This document shows, one piece after another, positions 7,551-16,141 of a DNA stretch of 64,000 bases. Below the pieces are notes generated by a model. The model did not search any database and was not told the DNA's origin. It saw only the letters and a list, made by a program, of their open reading frames with translations. The number at the start of each line of letters is the position of its first letter. The first letter of the stretch is position 1. The position numbers and the translations under genes were made by a program. Source of the stretch: Trichococcus pasteurii (lineage in GTDB: Bacteria > Bacillota > Bacilli > Lactobacillales > Aerococcaceae); contig NZ_FONM01000012.1 in the NCBI RefSeq assembly GCF_900112935.1, forward strand, positions 1 through 64,000, read 5' to 3'.

Positions 7551-8990
7551 ATGAGTACTTTACAAAAAGAAGATTTTTCGGCATGGTATATCCAAACCAT
7601 CAAACAAGCTGATCTGATGGATTATTCACCTGTACGCGGCTGCATGATCTTCAAACCGGACGGCTATGAAATTTGGGAACATATCCAGGAAGAATTCAAC
7701 GCACGTTTCAAAGAGGAAGGCATCCGTAACGCTTACTTCCCGATGCTGATTCCGGAATCATTCTTCACAAAAGAAAAAGACCATATCGAAGGCTTCAGCC
7801 CGGAATTGCCATGGGTAACGGAAGCTGCAGGCGAAAAATTGGAAGAACGCTTGGCCTTGCGTCCGACATCGGAAACGATGATCGGTACGGCTTTCGGTGA
7901 CTGGATCAATTCTTACCGCGATCTGCCGATGGAAATCAACCAATGGGCGAACGTGTTCCGTTGGGAAAAGAAAACCTTGCCGTTCTTGCGCACTTCCGAG
8001 TTCCTTTGGCAAGAAGGACATACTGCCCATGCCGATGAAGAAGATGCGCGCCGTCGCACCATGCGCATGCTGCAAGTCTACAAAGAAGTCATCGAAGGCT
8101 TGTTGGCAGTGCCTGTCTACGAAGGGCAAAAAACGCCTTCAGAACGTTTCGCAGGTGCGGTGGATACCTACTCCGTAGAAGCGATGATGAAAGACGGAAA
8201 AGCGGTTCAGGCCGGGACTTCCCACTATATGGGCACGAAATTCGCGGAAGCATTCGACATCAAATACTTGAACAGCGATAACGAGCACGTTTATGCGCAT
8301 ACTACTTCTTGGGGCGTCTCCACACGTTTGATCGGTGCGCTGATCATGGTTCATGGCGATGACCAAGGATTGGTTTTGCCTCCTAAGGTCGCAGCAAAGC
8401 AAGTTGTCTTGATGCCGGTTGGCCCATGGAAGAAGAAACCTGAAATCGTGGAACGTCTGGAAGTATTGCAAAAGGATCTGAAGGCTTCCGGTATCCGCGT
8501 TCTCTTGGACGACAGCGATAACTCGCCTGGCTTCAAATTCAACGAGTGGGAACTGAAGGGCGTACCGATTCGCATCGAATTCGGGCCACGCGATATGGAA
8601 AACAACCAAGTCATGGTGAAAATGCGTGATCTTTCCGACAAAGTGGCGGTATCCTTGGATGAGATTATGGACTTCGTTCCGAAAGCATTGGATGACATGC
8701 AAGTCCGTCTCTTGGAAACAGCCCGCGAAAACCGCAAAGCCAATGAATACACGAACATCGATACATTGGATGAACTGAAAGCCCACATCGAATCTAAGCG
8801 AGCAGCTGGCGAAGTGCCTGGTTTCGTATTGGCAGGATGGGACGGCGAGCTTGAAACGGAAGCGAAAATCAAGGAAGAAACTGGCTTCACGACCCGCAAC
8901 ATGCCTTTCAACCCACCAGTCGAAAAAACAACCTGTATCGTATCAGGCAAGCCAGCTAAACACACAGTCTGGTTAGCAAGAGCATACTAA
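7551..8990 (+). CDS. proS: prolyl-tRNA synthetase, short archaeal/eukaryal type
   Basis: A 479-residue class IIa synthetase charging tRNA-Pro. Seen: DYSPVRGCMIFKPDGYEIWE at the N-terminus, motif 2 around VFRWEKKTLPFLRTSEFLWQEGHTA, the SETM and TSWG substrate-site segments, the anticodon-binding domain from about residue 280, and the C-terminal domain typical of this type ending TVWLARAY. It lacks the roughly 180-residue editing insertion of bacterial-type ProS (about 565 residues), so it belongs to the short type found in archaea, eukaryotes and some bacteria. AGGAGG lies 7 bases before ATG 7551; the in-frame extension upstream lies inside the T-box. Expression should depend on the proline T-box. 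Confidence 0.96.
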   Translation: MSTLQKEDFSAWYIQTIKQADLMDYSPVRGCMIFKPDGYEIWEHIQEEFNARFKEEGIRNAYFPMLIPESFFTKEKDHIEGFSPELPWVTEAAGEKLEERLALRPTSETMIGTAFGDWINSYRDLPMEINQWANVFRWEKKTLPFLRTSEFLWQEGHTAHADEEDARRRTMRMLQVYKEVIEGLLAVPVYEGQKTPSERFAGAVDTYSVEAMMKDGKAVQAGTSHYMGTKFAEAFDIKYLNSDNEHVYAHTTSWGVSTRLIGALIMVHGDDQGLVLPPKVAAKQVVLMPVGPWKKKPEIVERLEVLQKDLKASGIRVLLDDSDNSPGFKFNEWELKGVPIRIEFGPRDMENNQVMVKMRDLSDKVAVSLDEIMDFVPKALDDMQVRLLETARENRKANEYTNIDTLDELKAHIESKRAAGEVPGFVLAGWDGELETEAKIKEETGFTTRNMPFNPPVEKTTCIVSGKPAKHTVWLARAY

Positions 8991-9024
8991 AACAGTGAAT
9001 ATTGAAAGCTATAGAATAAAATAA

Positions 9025-9077
9025 ATGAGGTTTGTTGCCGTATTCTCTGAATATTGGCAGCAAACCTCAATTGTTTA
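9025..9077 (+). terminator. long hairpin terminator after proS
   Basis: TGAGGTTTGTTGCC and GGCAGCAAACCTCA form a 14-bp stem with one G-U pair, followed by ATTGTTT. It overlaps the 5' extension of the next open frame, which supports a later start for that gene. Confidence 0.6.
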
Positions 9078-9094
9078 TGAAAAGTATACATAAT

Positions 9095-9111
9095 GTTTTG
9101 ATCATCAAAAC
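9095..9111. repeat. 17-bp perfect palindrome before the acyltransferase gene
   Basis: GTTTTGAT-C-ATCAAAAC has 8-bp arms and one central base and lies 19 bases before the start codon. It may be an operator, or a short hairpin near the ribosome site. No regulator is encoded beside it. Confidence 0.4.
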
Positions 9112-9130
9112 GGAATGGCAGGAAGGCGAA

Positions 9131-10195
9131 ATGAAGAAAATGCAAAGAATGACTTATTTAGACTGCGCTAAAGGTGTCGCTATCATATTGGTTGTTTTGG
9201 GACACATTGATATGGGGAATAATCCTCTAAACAACTGGATTTATTCATTTCATATGCCGCTATTTTTTGTGTTATCCGGAATGTTGATGGCTTATAAAAA
9301 TAATTGTTTAAGCACCGGCTTATGGGTGAATGTTAAGAAGCGGTCAGTACAGTTGTTGTATCCATACTTCACATTTAGCTTGATAACATTGATATGGTTA
9401 GTGGTTGATCAACTGAAGCACGGACATGCAGATGCTAATTTTATCATACAAGTTATCATAGATACATTAAGTCTGGATGGTTATGGTGCAATATGGTTTT
9501 TACCAGCGTTGCTGATGGCGGAAATCTTTTTTCTGATGATATTCAGAGGACATAAGAGGAGCATCCTCTTAGTTGGTTGTTTAGTGTTGCTGACTTCTGT
9601 GAGTGGAATGTATTTGCAGGTTGCTATTCCGCTTGAAAGAGACTTGCTGACCACGTATTTAGAACGATTCTACAATATGTTTAATCGGTCTTTGATTGGA
9701 ACTGTTTTTATCTGGTTCGGGTACAGCCTCTTTGGAAAATTAGAGAAGGCAGCTACTGGTGCCAACAAACCGAGACTGATCATTTTGGGGATTGTGATGT
9801 TTGTCGCCAATTTCTTTTTAGCACAAAGCAACCCCTCGGTAGATTTACATTATTCTGTCCTGAATAATCCAGTACTCTACTATGTGTGCGCATTACTGGG
9901 CACTGTTTCCACGCTGCTGTTCTTTAAATTTATCATTCCGAATAATAGGGTTTTAGAGTATTTTGGCAGAAATTCAATGATAATTATGGGAACTCAGTCG
10001 ATTGTTCCGCTAACAGAAATTTCAAAGAATATTCTAGGTATGACGGGGATGTCTTTTGAGCGATATTCCTATGATGTCATGATTTGTATTTTAAGCATGA
10101 TCATGAATGTTGTGATGATCGAATTGATCAACAGATTCTTTCCTTATATTTTGAGGAGAGTGCCGTTTAGGGAATTTACTGTAAATGCTGGATAA
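9131..10195 (+). CDS. membrane acyltransferase, acyltransferase-3 family
   Basis: A 354-residue polytopic membrane protein. The N-terminus (YLDCAKGVAIILVVLGHI followed by FHMPLFFVLSGML) is the acyltransferase-3 pattern: the histidine of VxxGH and the second conserved segment FxMPLFFxxSG. About ten hydrophobic segments follow, with charged loops near residues 75-85 and 215-235. Known members O-acetylate or otherwise acylate cell-surface polysaccharides, peptidoglycan or exopolymers; the acceptor here is unknown. There is no C-terminal SGNH domain, unlike OatA. ATG 9131 has GGAAGG 4 bases upstream. The gene is visibly richer in A+T than its neighbours and bounded by hairpins, consistent with acquisition. 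Confidence 0.85.
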   Translation: MKKMQRMTYLDCAKGVAIILVVLGHIDMGNNPLNNWIYSFHMPLFFVLSGMLMAYKNNCLSTGLWVNVKKRSVQLLYPYFTFSLITLIWLVVDQLKHGHADANFIIQVIIDTLSLDGYGAIWFLPALLMAEIFFLMIFRGHKRSILLVGCLVLLTSVSGMYLQVAIPLERDLLTTYLERFYNMFNRSLIGTVFIWFGYSLFGKLEKAATGANKPRLIILGIVMFVANFFLAQSNPSVDLHYSVLNNPVLYYVCALLGTVSTLLFFKFIIPNNRVLEYFGRNSMIIMGTQSIVPLTEISKNILGMTGMSFERYSYDVMICILSMIMNVVMIELINRFFPYILRRVPFREFTVNAG

Positions 10196-10204
10196 CTATT
10201 AAAA

Positions 10205-10247
10205 AAGAAGAGACCATCCAAACTGAAATGGATGATCTCTTCTTTTT
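10205..10247. terminator. bidirectional terminator
   Basis: GAAGAGACCATCC and GGATGATCTCTTC form a 13-bp stem (one mismatch) between an A-run and a T-run, separating the acyltransferase gene from the convergent DUF896 gene. Confidence 0.85.
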
Positions 10248-10252
10248 CGTTG

Positions 10253-10549
10253 CTATTTTTTATCGGCATCCTCTGGGTGCAGGTGCACGATTTTTTCCCC
10301 GCCCAAAATGTTTTTCACATCAGTCCGGCGTTTGTCTTTTTGAGCTTCGACCAGTTTCTTGGGCGTAATGTCATTACCCTCGGGATCATAAACTTTTGAA
10401 TTCAAAAGGATTTCATCAAAAGAACTGCGGAACGATTTGATGTAAGTTTGACGCAGTTGCTGCTGCTCGATTTTTTCGGTTTCGGTCAGACCATCCGCCG
10501 TTTTGGCTTTACGGGCCAATTCATTGATTCTGTTCAATAGTTTTTCCAT
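10253..10549 (-). CDS. DUF896 family protein (YnzC-like)
   Basis: A 98-residue cytoplasmic protein of the DUF896 family. The conserved N-terminal helical hairpin is clear: LLNRINELARKAKTADGLTETEKIEQQQLRQTYI, followed here by FRSSFDEILLNSKVYDPEGNDITPKKL. The B. subtilis homologue YnzC is a short two-helix protein linked to the SOS region; this one has a longer C-terminal tail. Function is unknown. GAGAGGAG precedes ATG 10549. It is the last gene of a minus-strand run behind mhqD, 31 bases downstream of it, so it may be co-transcribed. Confidence 0.87.
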   Translation of the reverse strand: MEKLLNRINELARKAKTADGLTETEKIEQQQLRQTYIKSFRSSFDEILLNSKVYDPEGNDITPKKLVEAQKDKRRTDVKNILGGEKIVHLHPEDADKK

Positions 10550-10580
10550 TTATGTTTCTCCTCTCATGTGGAAGGAGAGA

Positions 10581-11189
10581 TCAGAAGTGTTTGTTGTACC
10601 AAGCTTTCGCTGCAACAACCTCTTCGTTCGTCAGTGAGTGTCCAGCATTTCCCCAATAAATGGATACCTCACTGCCGGCTCCTTCTAGTGTTGCCTTCAA
10701 TTCCGTGCTTTCTTCCGGTGCGCAAAGCGGATCATTTGTGCCCGCACCGATAAAGACAGGAAGGGAATGCAGATCAGGCAATTGACGATTGCGGAACGGC
10801 ACCATCGGATGATGAAGGATGGCCCCTTTGACAACATCTTTGAAAGAGTATATCATACTCCCGGCGATATTTGCACCATTTGAGTACCCGATCGCAACGA
10901 TGTTATTCCGGTCGAAACCGTATTCCTTGGAGGCTTCCTCCAGGAACGCAATCAATTCCTTTGTGCGGTAATCCAGGTCATTTTCGTCGAATACACCTTC
11001 TGCCAAACGGCGGAAATATCGGTTCATGCCGGATTCGGTCACGTTTCCGCGCACACCCAGCAGAGAAGCTTCCGGATCGATCGCCTCTCCGAGGAAAAAC
11101 AGGTCGTGTTCGGTTCCGCCCGTGCCGTGCAATAACAGCAGCAAAGGCCTTTCCGGATTCCCTTGTTTGAAAATATGTTGATGATTCAT
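10581..11189 (-). CDS. mhqD: alpha/beta hydrolase, MhqD-like carboxylesterase
   Basis: A 202-residue alpha/beta hydrolase of the phospholipase/carboxylesterase family. Seen: the oxyanion region LLLLLHGTGGTEHD, the nucleophile elbow GYSNG (Ser103), GAGTNDPLC (Asp153) and NAGHSLT (His184). It follows an MhqO-like dioxygenase on the same strand with a 19-base gap, the same pairing as B. subtilis mhqO-mhqD, where the genes are induced by quinones and electrophiles under MhqR. GAGAGGA precedes ATG 11189. The natural substrate of MhqD is not established. Confidence 0.88.
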   Translation of the reverse strand: MNHQHIFKQGNPERPLLLLLHGTGGTEHDLFFLGEAIDPEASLLGVRGNVTESGMNRYFRRLAEGVFDENDLDYRTKELIAFLEEASKEYGFDRNNIVAIGYSNGANIAGSMIYSFKDVVKGAILHHPMVPFRNRQLPDLHSLPVFIGAGTNDPLCAPEESTELKATLEGAGSEVSIYWGNAGHSLTNEEVVAAKAWYNKHF

Positions 11190-11208
11190 CTAAATCAATC
11201 CTCTCTGT

Positions 11209-12141
11209 TTATACGTTGCGGACTTCGAATGGGATGAGTCCTGCCGTCAATGCCTCACGTTTGCTTTCGTACTGCGGCGGAAGCATCAATTTTTGGCCCA
11301 TCGTTTCGAGTGGCTCATCTATGGCGAAGCCCGGCGAGTCCGAAGCGATTTCGAAAAGGATGCCGCCTTTTTCCCTGAAGTAAAGGGCTTTGAAATAATT
11401 GCGGTCACGGACAGGTGTGGCGTGCTGTCCCAGGGCGGTGACATGCTGCAGCCAATCCAGATGATCCGCTTCATCTTTTGCCCGCCATGCGATATGATGG
11501 ACGGTTCCGACACCCATGACGCCGGCGCCAACGGAGGTCATTTTGATATCGACTGTATTGCCGAGAGCAGCTTCGGAACGGAAACGGATCAGGTCATCCT
11601 CCTGGGCGATACGCTCCAAGCCCATAACTTTTTCGACGACAGCTGCAGTGTCCTCGGGCGCTCCCGTCAACAGGACGGCTCCCGCAAAGCCTTTGATGGC
11701 ATGTTCAGAGGGAACGCCGTTGAAGGAATAAGGGTTGATTTTTCCGTCTTCACGTTCCACCAATTCCAAATGCAGACCATGCGGATCATCGAAGTCCAGA
11801 TAAGTTTCCCCGAAACGGGTAGATTTATCGAACGGAATGTTGTAATCGGCCAGGCGTTTTTCCCAGAATGACAGGGAACCTGCGGGAACTGCATAAACGG
11901 TGATGCCGACCTGGCCATCGCCGATGCTGCCTTGGCGGGATTTGGCCCACGGGAAGAATGTGATGACGGTCCCGGGATCGCCGTCCGCGTTGCCGAAGTA
12001 AAGATGATAAGTTTCCGGATCATCGAAGTTGACAGTCTGTTTGATCATGCGCATTCCGAGCACGCCTGCATAAAAGTCGACGTTTTCCTGTGGATGACCC
12101 ACGATGGCTGTAATATGATGGATTCCTGCTGTTTTCTTCAT
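11209..12141 (-). CDS. mhqO: ring-cleaving dioxygenase of the glyoxalase fold, MhqO-like
   Basis: A 310-residue vicinal-oxygen-chelate protein with two tandem glyoxalase-like modules. Seen: GIHHITAIVGHPQENVDFYAG at the start, a second metal-histidine segment GTVHHIAWRAKDEADHL near residue 210, and a C-terminal acidic ligand region GGILFEIASDSPGF. Length matches MhqO (about 312), proposed to open quinone/hydroquinone rings. The upstream GTG at 12153 overlaps the AGGAG ribosome site, so ATG 12141 (11 bases after it) is preferred. It is first in a likely mhqO-mhqD operon, expressed from a consensus promoter overlapping an MhqR-type operator. Confidence 0.9.
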   Translation of the reverse strand: MKKTAGIHHITAIVGHPQENVDFYAGVLGMRMIKQTVNFDDPETYHLYFGNADGDPGTVITFFPWAKSRQGSIGDGQVGITVYAVPAGSLSFWEKRLADYNIPFDKSTRFGETYLDFDDPHGLHLELVEREDGKINPYSFNGVPSEHAIKGFAGAVLLTGAPEDTAAVVEKVMGLERIAQEDDLIRFRSEAALGNTVDIKMTSVGAGVMGVGTVHHIAWRAKDEADHLDWLQHVTALGQHATPVRDRNYFKALYFREKGGILFEIASDSPGFAIDEPLETMGQKLMLPPQYESKREALTAGLIPFEVRNV

Positions 12142-12183
12142 TATGAAAGACACTCCTTTTGGATAATTTTGGGTTCATTAAAT

Positions 12184-12209
12184 TTATTATCTCGAATTCG
12201 AAATAATAA
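12184..12209. promoter_or_regulatory. MhqR-type operator
   Basis: A 26-bp inverted repeat centred on GAATTC (12194-12199) with arms TTATTATCTC and AAATAATAA, broken by one mismatched pair. It nearly equals the B. subtilis MhqR site core ATCTCGAATTCGAGAT. It lies immediately downstream of and overlapping the -10 of the mhqO promoter, a repressing position. No mhqR gene is in the window. Confidence 0.85.
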
Positions 12210-12234
12210 TAGCACGAGAAAATCATGCTGTCAA
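12206..12234 (-). promoter_or_regulatory. promoter of mhqO-mhqD
   Basis: Read on the minus strand: TTGACA (12234-12229), a 17-base spacer, TATTAT (12211-12206). The -10 overlaps the MhqR-like operator. Confidence 0.85.
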
Positions 12235-12253
12235 ATAGTAAGCGTAAAGCAGT

Positions 12254-12309
12254 CGGTAAATAAAAAGTTAAGATAGCAGTAAAATTTACCGCGGCGCATA
12301 TGCTATAAT
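12254..12309 (+). promoter_or_regulatory. galT promoter with inverted repeat
   Basis: TGCTATAAT (12301-12309) is a consensus extended -10, 35 bases before the TTG start of galT. Upstream, CGGTAAAT (12254-12261) and ATTTACCG (12284-12291) are perfect 8-bp inverted arms 22 bases apart, in a good place for a regulator. Whether GalR binds here is not known. Confidence 0.6.
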
Positions 12310-12343
12310 TAAACCTACAACAACAGAGGAATGAGGGGTAAAT

Positions 12344-13846
12344 TTGCAGGATAGCAGCATCGATCAAGTCATACGGGATTTTGTCAGTAAAGGCATTGCG
12401 GCCCATCGCATCCATAGCCTGGATGAGCGATACGCCATCAATCACCTATTGGGTCTGTTAGGGATAGACGCTTATGATGTTCAAAAAATACCTTCCATTC
12501 CTTTGCCCAATTTACTGGACTCACTGGATCGGATGATCAGCTATGCGATCGGAAAACGTCTGATTGCTGATGTTACTGAGGAAATCGAAATCTTGGAAGC
12601 ACAAGTCATGGAACTGGTCACTCCTTTGCCTTCGGAAGTGAATAAGCGTTTCTGGATGCATTATGAAGAAGCGCCGATGCGGGCAACCGATGAGTTCTAT
12701 CGTTTGAGCCAGGATAATGACTATATCAAGACAAGGAAAATCGCAAAAAATAAACATTTTTCGATCGATTCCAAGTACGGCAAGCTGGAAATCACGATAA
12801 ACCTTTCCAAACCTGAAAAAACGCGTCAACAGATGGAAGCTGCCCGTGAAACGGAAGGCGGAAACTATCCTGTTTGTGCGCTTTGTATGGAAAATGAAGG
12901 ATACAGAGGGAGAGCCGGTGCGGCAGCGAGAAGCAACCATCGGATTGTGCGGCTTCCTTTGTTCGGGGAAAACTGGGGATTTCAGTATTCGCCTTATTCC
13001 TACTACAACGAACACTGCATCATCCTTTCCGAAGAGCACGTGCCCATGAACGTCACGGAAGATACGATTGCGAACCTGTTGGAGATCGTGACGGTCTTCC
13101 CGCACTATTTCATCGGTTCCAACGCGGGCTTGCCGATTGTCGGGGGTTCCATCCTTAGCCATGAACATTATCAAGGCGGGCGGCACCATTTTCCGATGGA
13201 AGCTGCCAAAGTACTCCGGAACCTAGCGCTTAAAGATTTCCCGGGAGTCGAAGCGGAAAAACTCTATTGGCCGCTTTCGGTCATTCGTCTCCGTTCAGAG
13301 GATAGGGATGAGGTCGCTGCAGCCGCAGGCGCCATCATGGAAGAATGGCAAAACTACAGCGATCCGCAGGCAGATATCTTAGCGGAATCGGCGGGCATGC
13401 GCCATAATGCGGTGACGCTCATTGCCCGGCGTGCCAGAGAAGCCTACGAGTTGGATGTGGTGTTGCGGAATAACCGAACGACCGAAGCATTCCCTGACGG
13501 CATCTTCCATCCGCATCCGGATGTCCAGCACATCAAAAAAGAAAACATCGGCTTGATCGAAGTGCTCGGCCTGGCCATCCTTCCGCCGCGATTGGAAACG
13601 GAACTCAGTGAAGTAGCCGACTATCTGTTGGGAAAAACCGCTGCTGTTGCCTCCTGCCATCGGGAGTGGGCCGAAGAACTGAAGCAGCAAGGACCTTTCG
13701 AAGAAGAGTCCGTCATGGAAATGATCCATGAGGCAGTCGGTGAAAAATTCCTGCGCGTGATTGAGGATGCGGGTGTGTACAAGCAAACACCGGAAGGGCA
13801 AGCGGGCTTTGATCGCTTTTTGAGCACGCTTGAAAATCAGAAATGA
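12344..13846 (+). CDS. galT: UDP-glucose--hexose-1-phosphate uridylyltransferase, Firmicutes class
   Basis: A 500-residue galactose-1-phosphate uridylyltransferase of the Leloir pathway, of the long Firmicutes class (about 490 residues) rather than the 350-residue E. coli class. Seen: CALCMENEGYRGRAG, the FQYSPYSYYNEHCIILSEEH region, and the active-site stretch SHEHYQGGRHHFPM near residue 272-285, whose H-x-H-x-Q pattern holds the nucleophilic histidine. Start is TTG 12344, with GAGGGG about 5 bases upstream and no better ATG. galR follows after 33 bases. galK and galE are not in the window, although galactokinase commonly accompanies this class. Confidence 0.93.
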   Translation: MQDSSIDQVIRDFVSKGIAAHRIHSLDERYAINHLLGLLGIDAYDVQKIPSIPLPNLLDSLDRMISYAIGKRLIADVTEEIEILEAQVMELVTPLPSEVNKRFWMHYEEAPMRATDEFYRLSQDNDYIKTRKIAKNKHFSIDSKYGKLEITINLSKPEKTRQQMEAARETEGGNYPVCALCMENEGYRGRAGAAARSNHRIVRLPLFGENWGFQYSPYSYYNEHCIILSEEHVPMNVTEDTIANLLEIVTVFPHYFIGSNAGLPIVGGSILSHEHYQGGRHHFPMEAAKVLRNLALKDFPGVEAEKLYWPLSVIRLRSEDRDEVAAAAGAIMEEWQNYSDPQADILAESAGMRHNAVTLIARRAREAYELDVVLRNNRTTEAFPDGIFHPHPDVQHIKKENIGLIEVLGLAILPPRLETELSEVADYLLGKTAAVASCHREWAEELKQQGPFEEESVMEMIHEAVGEKFLRVIEDAGVYKQTPEGQAGFDRFLSTLENQK

Positions 13847-14866
<1,020 letters not shown>

Positions 14867-14891
14867 TACTGCAGAAGCGACGCTTTGAAAC

Positions 14892-14945
14892 AAGAAGAAG
14901 CCGTCCCAACAACCTTTTATGGCTTGTTGGGACGGCTTCTTTTCA
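14892..14945 (+). terminator. terminator after galR
   Basis: AAGAAGCCGTCCCAACAA and TTGTTGGGACGGCTTCTT form an 18-bp perfect stem with an 11-base loop, then TTTT. It may also serve the convergent CsbD-like gene. Confidence 0.93.
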
Positions 14946-14961
14946 CATCAAATAATAAGTC

Positions 14962-15195
14962 TTATTTTTTCCACTCATCGATTTTGTCGTTCACTTTGTC
15001 AGTCAAATCATCAGCTTTATCTTCGAGGTCTTCCTTGACTTCTCCCACTTTTTCAATTGCCTCACCGCGTGCTTGCTGGAGTTTTCCTTCGAGTTCCTTT
15101 TCTGGGTCGTTCACTAGGTCGCCGTATTCCTCTTTGATTTTGCCGACAACTTTGTCCTTCATGCCTTTTAATTTATCGCCCATACCTGAATCCAT
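14962..15195 (-). CDS. CsbD-like stress protein
   Basis: A 77-residue, highly charged, cysteine-free protein of the CsbD type: GDKLKGMKDKVVGKIKEEYGDL followed by EKELEGKLQQARGEAIEKVGEVKEDLEDKADDLTDKV, an amphipathic helical repeat. Known members are general-stress proteins; no enzymatic role is known. ATG 15195 is chosen because AAAGGAGG lies just upstream; the frame is open eight codons further but without a ribosome site. The plus-strand frame over the same bases is a shadow. Confidence 0.85.
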   Translation of the reverse strand: MDSGMGDKLKGMKDKVVGKIKEEYGDLVNDPEKELEGKLQQARGEAIEKVGEVKEDLEDKADDLTDKVNDKIDEWKK

Positions 15196-15360
15196 GATGT
15201 TTCCTCCTTTTGATATCACACTTTTTGACTACGCTTACTATAACCTATTTTAAAGCATTTATTATCAGAATCAAGCAATAGCCCTTGAGACGGATTGCAA
15301 CATCCCACGTCATTCGGAAAGAATTCGGGAGGACACATGCTTTTTATCGGCCTGTTAAAA

Positions 15361-15369
15361 TGCTATACT
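15361..15369 (+). promoter_or_regulatory. extended -10 promoter of the tsaB cluster
   Basis: TGCTATACT, an extended -10, lies 38 bases before tsaB. It probably drives tsaB, the two acetyltransferases and tsaD. Confidence 0.5.
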
Positions 15370-15406
15370 GGATGAGCAGAATAATCAGTGAAAGGAGGCT
15401 ATCTAG

Positions 15407-16141
15407 ATGAAAACATTAGCCATTGAATCCTCAAACCATACCATGAGTGCGGCTGTATGCGAAAATGGCCGTTTGCTTGCAGAAGTCACCACCAATGGAA
15501 ATCTTCAGCACAGCACCCAATTGATGCCCGCGGTTGACCATGTCCTGCAGCTTGCCGGATGGAAGCCTGCCGATTTGGAACGCATCGCAGTAGCTAAGGG
15601 GCCGGGTTCCTACACAGGAGTCAGGATCGGAGCTACCATCGCCAAGACTTTGGCATGGACACTGGCGCTTCCTTTGGTGCCGGTTTCCAGCCTGAAGGTT
15701 ATCGCCGGCAATTGTGAAGGGGCAACGCATAAACTTGTTCCTATGATTGATGCGCGCCGGGGCAACTGTTACACAGCTGTTTATCAATTCGAGGACAACT
15801 TGTTGGTGGAACGGATTGCCGACACGCATATAGCAAGTGAAGAATGGTTCCAGCGCTTGTTGGAGGAAGAAGGCACTTATCTGTTCGTGGGAGAGGATGT
15901 CAGCAAATACTGCGAGCGCATCAGTGAATTGTTCAAGGAACGCGCTCTTTTTGCTGGGGAATCACAGGCTTTGCCGCGCGCGAGCGTTCTGGCCACACTT
16001 TCGGAATCCGGAACAGCAGAGGATCCGCACACCTTTGTGCCGGCCTACTTGAAAAATCCGGAAGCTGAAGAAAAATGGGAAGAAAAGCATCACAGTAATC
16101 GGAGGGAAGACTACGTTGAAAGAGTGGATTCATCGATTTAA
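15407..16141 (+). CDS. tsaB: tRNA threonylcarbamoyladenosine biosynthesis protein TsaB
   Basis: A 244-residue ASKHA-fold protein, the partner of TsaD in making the t6A modification at position 37 of ANN-decoding tRNAs. Seen: MKTLAIESSNHTMSAAV, LMPAVDHVLQLAGW, and the diagnostic IAVAKGPGSYTGVRIGATIAK, plus PMIDARRGNCYTAVY. TsaB lacks the metal-binding histidines of TsaD, as here. AAAGGAGG precedes ATG 15407. Its 3' end overlaps the next gene by 26 bases, showing translational coupling in the cluster tsaB-GNAT-rimI-tsaD, the arrangement known from Bacilli. Confidence 0.95.
   Translation: MKTLAIESSNHTMSAAVCENGRLLAEVTTNGNLQHSTQLMPAVDHVLQLAGWKPADLERIAVAKGPGSYTGVRIGATIAKTLAWTLALPLVPVSSLKVIAGNCEGATHKLVPMIDARRGNCYTAVYQFEDNLLVERIADTHIASEEWFQRLLEEEGTYLFVGEDVSKYCERISELFKERALFAGESQALPRASVLATLSESGTAEDPHTFVPAYLKNPEAEEKWEEKHHSNRREDYVERVDSSI

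Noticed and set aside
8139-8786. A 215-codon minus-strand frame opposite proS
   Set aside because: Antisense shadow inside proS with no start signals.
14885-15253. A 122-codon plus-strand frame opposite the CsbD-like gene
   Set aside because: Ser-rich antisense shadow of a gene with a clear ribosome site and family match; it also begins in a terminator.
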